Source: Planctomycetia bacterium
GTDB taxonomy: Bacteria > Planctomycetota > Planctomycetia > Pirellulales > UBA1268
DNA length: 40,639 nucleotides
Direction: 5' to 3'
Assembly: GCA_026401075.1 (NCBI GenBank)
Contig: JAPLNQ010000141.1
Span: 1 to 40,639, forward strand
The position numbers and the translations under genes are program-made. The notes beneath the pieces were generated by a model. It made no database searches. It was given only the letters and a program-made list of their open reading frames with translations, and had not been told where the DNA came from. Positions 31,101 through 40,119 of this stretch are shown piece after piece. The first letter of the stretch is position 1; the number at the start of each line of letters is the position of its first letter.

Positions 31101-33332
31101 TCAGTAGTTGAAGAGAAACTCGGTGGAGTTGAGCAGGCTCCAGAAGATGTCCTCGTAGACGGCCTGGTCCTTGACCTTTTCGCCGACGAGCGCCCGTAAG
31201 GCGGTCATCTCCTTCGGGGTGGGCCGCCGCGAGAGGCTGCGAATGAAGAGCTCGTCGATGATGTCCTCAGGGGTGGACTTGGTCTCGATGAGTTTCTTGA
31301 CCACGCCACCCGATGCGAGCCGATCGCGAACGCTGTCGCCGACGGCCATGTGCAGAGCCTGCGAGAGCGTCGGCTCGCTCTTCGTCTCTCGAGCCGCCAC
31401 AGTCGACCGGCTGGCACGGCCGAACGTGTGAAAGAAGGAATCGCCGTGATACGGACCGAATTCCACCTCCGTGGTGCCGCTCGCCTTGGGATAGACGTCG
31501 ATGGCCCGCGTGCCATCGACGAAGCCGTCGAACCGGCGAGAAACATTGGTCACCGCCACGATCGAGTCGATCAGCGTGTCGGCGCGAAGCCGCCGCAGGT
31601 GGGCGTGCGAGAATTGCCGCGTGTCGGCGGCGTTGGAGGCGTTGGGCTTGCTGGAGAGCTGGTAGACGCGGGAATTGCAGATGTCGCGAACGAGGCTGCG
31701 GAGGTCGAACTTTGCCTCCACGAGCCGCCTGGAAACGGCGTCGAGGAGCGCGGGATTGACCGGCGGATTGCTGACGCGGATATCGTCGACCGGGTCGATG
31801 ACGCCGCGGCCGAGCAACTGGGCCCAGATCCGATTGGCGAGGTTGATGCTGAAGAGTTCGTTGTCGGGCGACGTCAGCCACTGGGCCAGTGCCTTCCGCG
31901 GATCATCGCCTCCCGGCACGGGCTCGATCGCACCGAGCACCTTCGCCGGCATCGGCCGACCGTCGACGAGGTGCTTGGCCGGCTCGACGGAGGTGTCGAA
32001 ATAGATGCGGCGCTCGCGAGGCTCGATGCCGTTCTTCCGCTTGATGCCGGTGAAGAAACTCACGAAGCCGTAGTAGTCGTCCATCGTCCAGCGGTCGAAC
32101 GGATGGTTGTGGCACTCCGCGCACTGGATCTGCACGCCGAGGAAGAGCTGCGAAAAGTCGGCCGCCAGCGGCTTCGGCTCCATCCGCGGCTTGTGCAGCA
32201 GCATCGTGTAGAGGTTGACCGGACCGTTCGAGATGTTGCTGCCCGAGGCGGTCACCATGTCGGCGACGAACTCGTTGAGCGGCCGGCCCGACCGCATCTG
32301 CTTGCGGACCCATTCCTGAAACGCCTCGGCCGCCTTCACGTGCGTCGCGACAGGAGCGTAGTTGCCTCCGATGATTCGCAGGTGCTCGGACCAGATCGTG
32401 GTCCAGATGTCGGCGAAGGTGTCGGACGCCAGCAGTTCGTCGATCTTCTTCGCCCGCTTGTCGGGAGCGGCGTCCGACATGAACGCATGGTATTCCTCGG
32501 TCGTCGGCGGCCGCGCCGCGAGGTCGAGCGTGATGCGCCGAAGGAAGGTCTCGTCGTCGCAGACGTCGGAGGGAATGATGCGGAGCTTGTGGAGCCGATC
32601 GAAGACGAGCGTGTCGATGAAGTTGTTCGCCAGCGGGTTGGGCCAGACAAAGCCCTCGGCGGAGGGAAGGACGATCACCTCGGCACCGACGTTGAACCGG
32701 CTGAATCGGGCGAAGACGTTGGTGTCGCCCGGGCCAGTGGCCTTGACGACGCCGTCGGCATCGATGGTGGCGACACTGGGGTTGTTGGAGAAGAAGCGGG
32801 CGAGGCTGGTGACGTCACGCGAGGTGCCGTCGGTCAGCTTGGCGGTGACACGGAGGCTGTCGCCGGCACCGGCCTTTTCGAACACGATGCTCTCCTTGGA
32901 CAGCGTGACATCAGCGACCTGCGGCACGACACCCTCGTCGTCGGGGGCGTCGGCCTCGATCCAGCGGAGGAGCGTCTGATAGAGGTCGCTGTCCTTGTCG
33001 AAGAGCTTGCCGCCCGTGTGTGGCACCGCACCGATCGCCTTAAGGAGGAGCAGGCTCTGCTCAGGCACGGCCGTGTTGACGCGGCGGCCCGGTATCTCCG
33101 TGACGATGCGCTCGTAGTCGCCCTTGGCGTCGTAGCCGAAGAGCGAGAGCATGAAGCCGTCCTTGCCGCGGGCCGAGCCGTGGCAGGTGCCGGCGTTGCA
33201 GCCGGCCCGGAACAGCACCGGCATCACATCCTGACGGAAGCTGGGCACCTCGGTAGCCGCACTCTCGGCGGAAGCCGCGGTGGCCAGCACCGCGACGAGA
33301 AGCCACGGGCGGATGGGAAGAGACAGGGCCAT
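31101..33332 (-). CDS. DUF1549/DUF1553 protein with cytochrome-like CxxCH motifs
   Basis: This 743-aa exported protein has a signal peptide ([15 protein letters not shown]). An N-terminal planctomycete cytochrome-type segment contains [17 protein letters not shown], a C-x4-CH motif near residue 45. A BIG2-like Ig fold follows ([19 protein letters not shown], about 180-215). DUF1549 (about 230-430) includes [19 protein letters not shown], a CxxCH motif. DUF1553 runs from about 465 to the end ([22 protein letters not shown]). Both Cys-His motifs could hold c-type haem, suggesting a redox role at the envelope, but function of the family is unproven. Start ATG 33332 has GAGGAG 9 bases upstream. 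It follows the DUF1501 gene by 25 bases, so the two are co-transcribed. Confidence 0.92.
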   Translation of the reverse strand: MALSLPIRPWLLVAVLATAASAESAATEVPSFRQDVMPVLFRAGCNAGTCHGSARGKDGFMLSLFGYDAKGDYERIVTEIPGRRVNTAVPEQSLLLLKAIGAVPHTGGKLFDKDSDLYQTLLRWIEADAPDDEGVVPQVADVTLSKESIVFEKAGAGDSLRVTAKLTDGTSRDVTSLARFFSNNPSVATIDADGVVKATGPGDTNVFARFSRFNVGAEVIVLPSAEGFVWPNPLANNFIDTLVFDRLHKLRIIPSDVCDDETFLRRITLDLAARPPTTEEYHAFMSDAAPDKRAKKIDELLASDTFADIWTTIWSEHLRIIGGNYAPVATHVKAAEAFQEWVRKQMRSGRPLNEFVADMVTASGSNISNGPVNLYTMLLHKPRMEPKPLAADFSQLFLGVQIQCAECHNHPFDRWTMDDYYGFVSFFTGIKRKNGIEPRERRIYFDTSVEPAKHLVDGRPMPAKVLGAIEPVPGGDDPRKALAQWLTSPDNELFSINLANRIWAQLLGRGVIDPVDDIRVSNPPVNPALLDAVSRRLVEAKFDLRSLVRDICNSRVYQLSSKPNASNAADTRQFSHAHLRRLRADTLIDSIVAVTNVSRRFDGFVDGTRAIDVYPKASGTTEVEFGPYHGDSFFHTFGRASRSTVAARETKSEPTLSQALHMAVGDSVRDRLASGGVVKKLIETKSTPEDIIDELFIRSLSRRPTPKEMTALRALVGEKVKDQAVYEDIFWSLLNSTEFLFNY

Positions 33333-33357
33333 GGGTGAGTTCTCCTCGGCGGTGGCC

Positions 33358-34776
33358 TTAGGCGAGGATGGCCGTCACGATAGTGCCGTCCTTGATGATC
33401 TCGATCGGCCGCGTGCCGAACGCCACGAGTTCCTTGTTGGCATCGATGCCCAGCAGGTTGTAGACCGTGGACTGGATGTCCTCCAGCGGCACGGCATCCC
33501 GCGCGGGCTCGCCCCCCGTCGAGTCGCTGGCGCCGTGGATGACGCCCCTGGCAATCCCGCCGCCGGCCAGCATCATCGAATAGTTGCGGGCCCAGTGGTC
33601 GCGGCCGCTGTCGCCATTCACCTTCGGCGTGCGGCCGAATTCGCTCGTCACCCAGAACAGCGTGGTGTCGAGCAGGCCACGCTGATCGAGGTCGTTCACC
33701 AGCCCCGCAATCGCCTGGTCGAGCGGAGCCATCTGGTCGAGGCAGTTTTTCCTGACGTCGACGTGCGAATCCCACGAGCCGTAGGTCACCGTCACGAACC
33801 GGGTGCCGGCCTCGACGAGCCGACGGGCCATGATGAGCCGCTCGGCGAGCCCCTTCTTGTGATACTGGTTGTCGGGGCCTTTCACCGAGCCGGTCGTGTC
33901 GCTGCCGTAGAGCTTGAACGTGTTCTCCGACTCGCCGTCGAACGTGAACGCCTTCTGGGCGTCCTTCGAGGTGAGGAGGGTGTAGGCCTGGCTGTAGAAC
34001 TCGTCCATCGTGTCGAGCGTGGAAGGATCGGCCTCCAAATCGCGGATCCGCTCCTGAATGATTGCCCGCGCCTGCCTGCGGCGGTCGAAGCGGTCGAGTG
34101 GCACACCATCGGGGATCGAAAAATCGCGGACCTTAAAGCCCTTATTCCCCGGGTCGGCATTGAGCTCGAACGGGCCGAAGCTGCTGCTCAGGAATCCGGT
34201 CCCGCCGACGGCGCCGGGGTTGTTCGGGATCGCGATGTAGGGGGGCAGTTCGCCGCGGCGGCCCAGTTCGTGGGACACGATCGATCCCATCGCCGGGTAG
34301 TCGATGACGGCGGTCGGCGTGTAGCCCTTGAAGAGGTGGTAGGTGGCCAGTCCGTGGTCGGGAACCTTGCCAACCACGCTGCGGACAACCGCGATCTTGT
34401 CGGCGATCTCCGCCGTCTTGGGCAGATTGTCGCTGAACACGTCACCGTTCTTTGTCTTCACCACGCCGAAGGAGCCGCGGTATTCCACCGGCGCCTCAGG
34501 CTTGGGATCGAACGATTCATGCTGGGGAAACCCGCCGCCGAGGTGGAGCTGGATCACGCTGAGCGCCTTGGCGGGCCCAGTGGCCCCGGCCTTCGTCGTC
34601 TGAAACGCCTCGGTGCTGGCCTCGCCCCGGGCCTCCAGCCGCAACATGTCGGCGAGCGAGATTCCCAGCCCGCCGAACGTGCCGGCTTGCACGGCCTGAC
34701 GGCGGGTCAGCGCTCGGTATCCCACGCAGCCGCGGTGATCAGCACGGCCGGAACGAGACGAAGAGCTGGAAGCCAT
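33358..34776 (-). CDS. DUF1501 family protein, Tat-type signal
   Basis: This 472-aa protein belongs to DUF1501, which has a sulfatase/alkaline-phosphatase-like fold. The N-terminus has a twin-arginine-like segment ([16 protein letters not shown], about 23-38), suggesting export of a folded protein. Family motifs include [50 protein letters not shown] and [15 protein letters not shown], with [18 protein letters not shown], which supplies His and Asp/Glu metal-ligand candidates. The substrate is unknown. It is regularly paired with DUF1549/DUF1553 proteins. Start ATG 34776 has AGGAG 7 bases upstream. It is the first gene of the three-gene minus-strand operon and is divergent to the second PPC gene. 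Confidence 0.92.
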   Translation of the reverse strand: MASSSSSRSGRADHRGCVGYRALTRRQAVQAGTFGGLGISLADMLRLEARGEASTEAFQTTKAGATGPAKALSVIQLHLGGGFPQHESFDPKPEAPVEYRGSFGVVKTKNGDVFSDNLPKTAEIADKIAVVRSVVGKVPDHGLATYHLFKGYTPTAVIDYPAMGSIVSHELGRRGELPPYIAIPNNPGAVGGTGFLSSSFGPFELNADPGNKGFKVRDFSIPDGVPLDRFDRRRQARAIIQERIRDLEADPSTLDTMDEFYSQAYTLLTSKDAQKAFTFDGESENTFKLYGSDTTGSVKGPDNQYHKKGLAERLIMARRLVEAGTRFVTVTYGSWDSHVDVRKNCLDQMAPLDQAIAGLVNDLDQRGLLDTTLFWVTSEFGRTPKVNGDSGRDHWARNYSMMLAGGGIARGVIHGASDSTGGEPARDAVPLEDIQSTVYNLLGIDANKELVAFGTRPIEIIKDGTIVTAILA

Positions 34777-34982
34777 GATGCTGCTCCTGAAACGAGGGAG
34801 GAGTGTGGCCCCCCGAATAGAACCACGTCCAGAACCACACCAGCAAAAAGGCTATCGACATTTCGCTTGCGGGAAGAACTGCTGACCTGACAGAATTTCT
34901 ACCACGCTGCCATATTCCGGTCAATTTCCAGACTTCGCACGGAGTAGACTGGACGCGAGTGACCTACGCTTGGAGGAGCACC
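34777..34982. promoter_or_regulatory. divergent promoter region between DUF1501 operon and PPC copy B
   Basis: This is a 206-base gap with outward-facing genes on both sides, each with a strong Shine-Dalgarno (AGGAG for DUF1501; GGAGGAG at 34972-34978 for the PPC gene). Promoters for both directions should lie here. It is somewhat AT-richer in the centre, but I cannot assign boxes. Confidence 0.45.
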
Positions 34983-37439
34983 ATGATCACAAACACACGT
35001 GTGATGGCACTAGTCTGGGCCGCCGTGGCGTGCTGCGTCGCTTGTGCACCATCCGCGGTCGTCGCCGGTCCGATGACCTATCACATCACGGCGGTGAGTC
35101 CGCGAGTCGGTCAGCGCGGTACCACGGTCGAAGTGACCATGAGCGGCCACTGCCTGGAGAACCCGCAGGAAGTGGCCTTCTATAAGTCTGGCATCCGGGC
35201 GATCGACCTGTCGTGCGACCAGAAACCGGGCCAGTACGGGGCGCCACTCAAGTGCAGGTTCGTGATCGCGGCCGACTGTCCGCTCGGCGAGCATCCATTC
35301 CGCGTCCGCACGTCCACGCAGCTCACGACCGTCGCGACATTTCATGTCACCCCCTTTCCCGTCGTCGACGAGAGCGAGGGGAAGCCCAACGCCAACGACA
35401 CGCTCGAGACCGCCATGGCCGTCGCGCCCAACGTGACCGTCCGTGGCCGGCTGGGCAACGGGGCCGCCGGCGACATCGATCTCTACAAGGTGCCGGCGGT
35501 GGCCGGCCAGAGGCTGTCGGTCGAGGTCGACTCTGTCTGGCTCACCGACCAGAACCAGGGGCAGGGGGAGTTTGACACCGCGGTCCGCATCATCGACGAG
35601 ACGGGCAAACAGTTGGCAGCCAACGACGACAGCGCCCTGCACGTCCAAGACCCGGTGGTCTCCGTGAAGCTACCGCGGGATGGACATGCCTTCGTGGAGG
35701 TCCGCCGGCCGATCTTCACGCCCCGCGAATCTACCTACTGTGTGCACATCGGCACGAACCGCCGCCCGCTCGCGGCCTATCCTCCCGGTGGCCCCGCCGG
35801 CAAACCGCTGGCGGCGAAGCTGCTGGGTGATCCGCTGGGCGACGTCGACGAGACGATCGTCGTGCCTGAAGCGACGGGGACGTTTGAATATTTCGGTGAA
35901 GCGCCCTCCGCGCTCGTGTTGCGTTCGAGCCCGTTCCCCAACGTGCTCGAAGAGGCGGCCACCGCGGAGACGCGTGTCGCGGGCCTGCCGGTGGCCCTCA
36001 ACGGGATCATCGAGAAGCCTGGTGACGTCGATGCCTTCCGCGTGTCTGTCAAGAAGGGGGAACGCTATCGCGTTCGCGTCTGGGCCGCTGCCCTCGGCTC
36101 ATCTCTCGATCCCACGATTCGCATCCTGCCCATTGACGCCGCTGCCGCCGGAAAGCCCGAGCTGACGGCCGACGATTCGACGCTCGTCGATCGAGACCTG
36201 TTCGGCATGTTCGCCCATGGCGGTTCGACGCTGAAAGACTCACTCGACCCGACGGTGATCTGGGAGCCGAAGGCCGACGGCGACTATTGTGTCGAAATGA
36301 CCGACGTCAACGGGGCGGGCATGCCGACGGCGGTCTACCGCATCGAGATCGAGCCCGCTCCCGACGCCGTGCACACGTTCCTCAATAGCACAGCCTTCTA
36401 TTGGCAGGAGTGCACGCGGACGAGCGGCCTCGCCCTGCCGCAGGGCAACCGCTGGACCGTAAACGTGAGCCTCCCGCCCGGACAGGGCAATACCTACACC
36501 GGCGAACTCGAGTTCGTGGCCCACGGCCTGCCGGCGGGCGTGCGGCTCGTGTCGCCGAAGGTGCGGGGCGGCGAAAAGCTCTGGCCCGTGCAGTTCGTCG
36601 CCGATGCGACGGCGGCTCCGGGCGCCGCCTTGATCACGCTCGAAGCGCGGCCCACCGATCCGGCAAAGAAAATCGCCAGCAGCTCACAGCAGAATCTCCC
36701 GTTCTGCAGCCACTCCGGTGGCGACGCCTGGCGGACGATCCGCCTCGACAGATACATCCTGGCGGTCACCGATCCCGCACCGTTTTCCATCGACATTCAG
36801 CCACCGACGGCGGCCATCGTCCGCGGCGGTGAACTCGCGATCCCGGTGAAGATCACCCGGCGGGAAGGCTTCAACGAGCCGGTCGAGTTTCAACTGGGCT
36901 GGGTGCCGGCCGGGCTCACCCCCGAGCCGAAGGTGACGATCCCGAGTGGCGAGAGCGAGTCGGTGCTGCGGATCTCCGCCGCCGGCAATGCGCCGCTGGG
37001 CAATCAGCCGCTCGTCGTCACCGCCACCACGACGGAAGGCCTCGAGCATGGCTGGTATCTCGGCGCCGGCCGTGTCCGCGTATCGAGCGAGATCGCCTCG
37101 CTGGCGGTGGCTGAGCCATTCGTGGAACTGGCCGCCAAACCGGAGAGCATCCGCCGCGGCGAGAAGAAGCGGTTCGCCTGGAGCGTCAAGCACAAGAGCG
37201 AGTTCGAGGGGAAGGCCAGTGTCAGGCTCCTTGGTCTGCCCAAGGGCGTGAGCATGGCTGGCCCCGCGCCCGAGATCGACAAGGATTCGACGGAACTCGT
37301 GTTCGAAGTCGAGGCCACCGACGAGGCGCTGATGGGCGCGGCCGGCGGGCTGTCGTGCGAGCTGACGGTGCGGGCCGCCGGCCAGGAAATCCACCAGCGG
37401 ACCGGCAACGGCACGCTGCGGATCGACCCACGGCTGTGA
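34983..37439 (+). CDS. exported PPC-domain protein, copy B (paralogue of copy A)
   Basis: This 818-aa protein parallels copy A from end to end. Its signal peptide (VMALVWAAVACCVACAPSAVVAG) is followed by the Ig-like opening YHITAVSPRVGQRGTTVEVT and LENPQEVAFYKSGIRAIDL. The PPC block has AGDIDLYKVPAVAGQRLSVEVD and LAANDDSALHVQDP, and the end reads GQEIHQRTGNGTLRIDPRL. Identity with copy A looks well over half by eye, with no large gaps. The two copies flank the DUF1501-DUF1549 pair, one on each side, in opposite directions. Start ATG 34983 has GGAGG at 34972-34976; a GTG at 34959 is disfavoured. The function is unknown. Copy B may bind the same partner or polymer as copy A under different regulation. 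Confidence 0.85.
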   Translation: MITNTRVMALVWAAVACCVACAPSAVVAGPMTYHITAVSPRVGQRGTTVEVTMSGHCLENPQEVAFYKSGIRAIDLSCDQKPGQYGAPLKCRFVIAADCPLGEHPFRVRTSTQLTTVATFHVTPFPVVDESEGKPNANDTLETAMAVAPNVTVRGRLGNGAAGDIDLYKVPAVAGQRLSVEVDSVWLTDQNQGQGEFDTAVRIIDETGKQLAANDDSALHVQDPVVSVKLPRDGHAFVEVRRPIFTPRESTYCVHIGTNRRPLAAYPPGGPAGKPLAAKLLGDPLGDVDETIVVPEATGTFEYFGEAPSALVLRSSPFPNVLEEAATAETRVAGLPVALNGIIEKPGDVDAFRVSVKKGERYRVRVWAAALGSSLDPTIRILPIDAAAAGKPELTADDSTLVDRDLFGMFAHGGSTLKDSLDPTVIWEPKADGDYCVEMTDVNGAGMPTAVYRIEIEPAPDAVHTFLNSTAFYWQECTRTSGLALPQGNRWTVNVSLPPGQGNTYTGELEFVAHGLPAGVRLVSPKVRGGEKLWPVQFVADATAAPGAALITLEARPTDPAKKIASSSQQNLPFCSHSGGDAWRTIRLDRYILAVTDPAPFSIDIQPPTAAIVRGGELAIPVKITRREGFNEPVEFQLGWVPAGLTPEPKVTIPSGESESVLRISAAGNAPLGNQPLVVTATTTEGLEHGWYLGAGRVRVSSEIASLAVAEPFVELAAKPESIRRGEKKRFAWSVKHKSEFEGKASVRLLGLPKGVSMAGPAPEIDKDSTELVFEVEATDEALMGAAGGLSCELTVRAAGQEIHQRTGNGTLRIDPRL

Positions 37440-37452
37440 TATCAATTGCGTA

Positions 37453-37500
37453 GCAACCGCCAAGCCAGTTCCACCGGTTCCACGGGGGGGCACCGGTTGC
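37453..37500. terminator. imperfect inverted repeat after PPC copy B
   Basis: GCAACCG at 37453-37459 is complementary to CGGTTGC at 37494-37500, with a 34-base loop that contains an ACCGGT palindrome and a 7-G run. It lies between a stop codon and the next gene on the same strand. No T run follows, so it may be a weak terminator or a leader structure of the next gene. Confidence 0.25.
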
Positions 37501-37538
37501 CCCACTATACTGGCCGGCATTCCTCTGGAGACAAACCG

Positions 37539-38939
37539 ATGCCCACACGCCCGCACGCTCCACTTTCCATCGGCAGCGGCACCACGCGCCGCGGATTCCT
37601 CGGCACCACCGGCCGGGTCGCCGCGGCCACGTCGCTCGCCGCCTTCGCCGGCACGATGCCCGCCGCCCATGCGGCTGGAAGCGACGAGATCCGTGTCGCC
37701 TTGATCGGCTGCGGAGGGCGGGGGGGCGGCGCGGCCGCCGACGCGTTGTCCGTGCCGGGTGCGAACCTCAAGCTCGTGGCGATGGCCGACCTCTTTCTCG
37801 GCTCGATCGACTCCCGCCGCCGGGGCCTCGGCGAACAGTTCAAGGAGCACGTCGACGTGCCCGAGGAGCGGTGCTTCGTCGGCATCAACGCCTACAAGGC
37901 CGCCATCGACTGCCTCCGGCCCGGCGACATCGCGATCTGCGCGACACCGGTCGGCTTCCGTGCGGCACACTTCGCCTACGCCATCGAGAAGGGCGTTCAC
38001 GCGTTTCTGGAAAAGCCGATTTCGATCGACGGGCCGAGCACGAAGCGGATCATCGAACTGGCTGCCAAGGCCGACGCCAAGAACCTCAAGGTCGGCGTGG
38101 GGCTGATGTGCCGCCATAGCGAGGCCCGCCGCGAACTCTTCGACCGGCTGCACAACGGCGAGGCGGGCGACCTGATCGCCTTCCACGGCTACCGCGAACA
38201 TGGACCGGTGCAGCCGATGGACCTCTATCCCGGCCCGCCCGAGGGCATGAGCGAACTCTTCTGGCAGGCCAAGCGGTTCCATAGCTTCCTCTGGGCCAGC
38301 GGCGGCGTGTTCAGCGACTTCTACGTGCACCACGTGGACGAGGTCTGCTGGATGAAGAACGCCTGGCCTGTGAAGGTCGAGGCGACCGGCGGCCGTCATT
38401 TCCGCGGCAAGCTCGACGACCAAAACTTCGACAGCTACGGCGTCGAATGGACCTTCGCCGACGGCACGAAGTTCTTCTATTCGGGCCGCACGATGAAAGA
38501 CTGCGAGCAGAAGTTCGGTGTTTTTGGTCAGGGCTCGAAGGGAGCGTTCGCGATCTCCGCCAGCGGCCACGCGCCCGCCAAGTCGACGATCTATAAAGGC
38601 CAGCAGATGTCAAAGGACAACATCCTCTGGACCGCATCGCAGCCGGAGAAAAACCCCTACCGCCTGGAATGGGAACACCTCGTGGCGGCGATCCACTCAG
38701 GCGGAAACTATAACGAGGCGGTCCGTGGCGCCGAGGCAAGCCTCGTCACCGCCATGGGGCGTGTCGCGGCGCATACCGGCAGGACGGTCACGTTCGACGA
38801 ATTGCTCAACAGCCCCGACGATCTCACCGCGGGTGTCGCCGAGCTGACCGACGATTCCCCGGCGTTGCTGCAGCGGAATGCCGACGGCCTCTATCCCGTG
38901 CCGATGCCGGGGCGATACAAATTCGAGTTCCGCGGGTGA
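37539..38939 (+). CDS. Tat-exported Gfo/Idh/MocA family oxidoreductase
   Basis: This 466-aa protein has a twin-arginine signal TTRRGFLGTTGRVAAATSLAAF, cut near AHAAG at about 44-46. The N-terminal Rossmann domain starts EIRVALIGCGGRGGGAA, with GxGGRGxG in place of the usual GxGxxG. The family signature EKPISIDGPS follows at about 181-190, and then HYxx-type catalytic residues (VHHVDEVCW). It should carry NAD(P) tightly and act on a sugar or cyclitol in the periplasm, like the many exported members in planctomycetes. The substrate is unknown. ATG 37539 has CTGGAG 8 bases upstream. A stop-to-start gap of 99 bases follows the PPC gene. Confidence 0.92.
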   Translation: MPTRPHAPLSIGSGTTRRGFLGTTGRVAAATSLAAFAGTMPAAHAAGSDEIRVALIGCGGRGGGAAADALSVPGANLKLVAMADLFLGSIDSRRRGLGEQFKEHVDVPEERCFVGINAYKAAIDCLRPGDIAICATPVGFRAAHFAYAIEKGVHAFLEKPISIDGPSTKRIIELAAKADAKNLKVGVGLMCRHSEARRELFDRLHNGEAGDLIAFHGYREHGPVQPMDLYPGPPEGMSELFWQAKRFHSFLWASGGVFSDFYVHHVDEVCWMKNAWPVKVEATGGRHFRGKLDDQNFDSYGVEWTFADGTKFFYSGRTMKDCEQKFGVFGQGSKGAFAISASGHAPAKSTIYKGQQMSKDNILWTASQPEKNPYRLEWEHLVAAIHSGGNYNEAVRGAEASLVTAMGRVAAHTGRTVTFDELLNSPDDLTAGVAELTDDSPALLQRNADGLYPVPMPGRYKFEFRG

Positions 38940-38979
38940 GGCCGCGGTACCACTTCAACCATCACTGACGAGGTTTCCC

Positions 38980-40029
38980 ATGCATCTGCGTAGCGTTATG
39001 ACTGTGGCCCTGATCGCCTCATACCTGGCTCTGCAGCCGCAGACCGGCCGCAGCTGCACGCGGTGCGTCTACCTTGGCCCGAGCGACACCGTGCTCGTCG
39101 CCCGCTCGATGGACTGGGTCGAGGATCCGAGTACCGAGATCTACTGTTTCCCCCGCGGCATGAACCGCAACGGCGCCACCGGTCCGAACACGCTTACCTG
39201 GACGAGCAAGTATGGCTCACTGATCTGCTCCTTCTATAAGGTGGCCACCGTCGACGGCATCAACGAAAAGGGGCTGGTCGCCAACACGCTCTATCTCGTT
39301 GAGAGCGACTACGGCCGGCCCATCGCCGGCAGGCCGACGATGTCGATCGCCACCTGGACGCAGTACGTGCTCGACAGCTACGCGACCGTCAAGGAGGCTG
39401 TCGATGCCTTGGAGAAGGAGCCGTTCACGATTATCGCTCCCACGCTGCCCAACGGCGTTCCCGGAGTCGGGCACATGGCGATCTCCGACCCCTCCGGCGA
39501 CTCGGCGATCCTCGAGTATGTGAAGGGGAAACTCGTCATCCACCACGACCGGAAATACCAGGTGATGACCAACTCGCCGACGTTCGACCAGCAGCTGGCT
39601 CTCGACGCCTACTGGAAGGGGATCGGCGGCCTGACGATGCTTCCCGGCACGAACCGGGCCTCCGACCGCTTCGTCCGCACGTCGTTCTATCTCAGCACGC
39701 TCCCGCAGACCGACGATGCCCACCTCGCCGTGGCGCAGCTATTCAGCGTGATCCGGAATGCGTCGGTGCCGCTGGGGCTGAAGACCGCCGCACCGAACGT
39801 CGGCAGCACGATCTGGCGGACGGTCTACAACCACAAGACGAAGACCATGTACTTCGACTCGGCGACGAGCCCCACCGTGTTCTGGATTCCGCTCGCCGAT
39901 CTCGATTTCACCGCGGGAGCCCCGGTGAAAAAACTCGCCCTCATCGGCGGCGAGACCTACAACGGCAACGCCGCCAAGCAGTTCGCACCGGTGGAGCCGT
40001 TTGCCTTCCTGCCGGCCAAGGCCGAATAA
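38980..40029 (+). CDS. secreted linear amide C-N hydrolase (choloylglycine hydrolase family, Ntn fold)
   Basis: This 349-aa protein belongs to the Ntn-hydrolase family of bile-salt hydrolases, penicillin V acylases and N-acyl homoserine lactone acylases. A signal peptide (LRSVMTVALIASYLALQPQTGRS) ends at Cys26. This is followed by TRCVYLGPSDTVLVARSMDWVED, where Cys26 is the expected N-terminal nucleophile and 'RSMDW' is the family's second motif. DGINEKGLVANTLYLVESDYG supplies the Asn-containing loop, and GTNRASDRFVR resembles the 'N-x-x-S-x-x-R' region with the conserved Arg. It should cleave a linear amide outside the cell; substrate is unknown. Start ATG 38980 has GAGG 7 bases upstream; an in-frame upstream codon overlaps the previous gene. 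Confidence 0.92.
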   Translation: MHLRSVMTVALIASYLALQPQTGRSCTRCVYLGPSDTVLVARSMDWVEDPSTEIYCFPRGMNRNGATGPNTLTWTSKYGSLICSFYKVATVDGINEKGLVANTLYLVESDYGRPIAGRPTMSIATWTQYVLDSYATVKEAVDALEKEPFTIIAPTLPNGVPGVGHMAISDPSGDSAILEYVKGKLVIHHDRKYQVMTNSPTFDQQLALDAYWKGIGGLTMLPGTNRASDRFVRTSFYLSTLPQTDDAHLAVAQLFSVIRNASVPLGLKTAAPNVGSTIWRTVYNHKTKTMYFDSATSPTVFWIPLADLDFTAGAPVKKLALIGGETYNGNAAKQFAPVEPFAFLPAKAE

Positions 40030-40069
40030 CGGCCGCTTGCAGGCGGCGGCTTCGGTATCATGCGGCCGT
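40029..40069. terminator. inverted repeat overlapping the amidase stop, possible terminator
   Basis: ACGGCCGC at 40029-40036 and GCGGCCGT at 40062-40069 are perfectly complementary over 8 bases, with a 25-base loop. The first arm starts on the last base of the stop codon. No T run follows, so this is only a candidate. Confidence 0.35.
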
Positions 40070-40119
40070 CGCGTGTATGACGGTTCTTCACGCCCAGCCT
40101 CGAACATGGAGTGTTTCTC

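Noticed and set aside
31350-33338. 662-aa plus-strand frame opposite the DUF1549 gene
   Set aside because: Mirror reading of a strong coding gene; no domain recognised.
33280-34890. 536-aa plus-strand frame opposite the DUF1501 gene
   Set aside because: Antisense shadow, low-complexity.
36684-38570. 628-aa minus-strand frame across PPC copy B and the oxidoreductase
   Set aside because: Runs antisense across two supported genes and their gap, with no domain.
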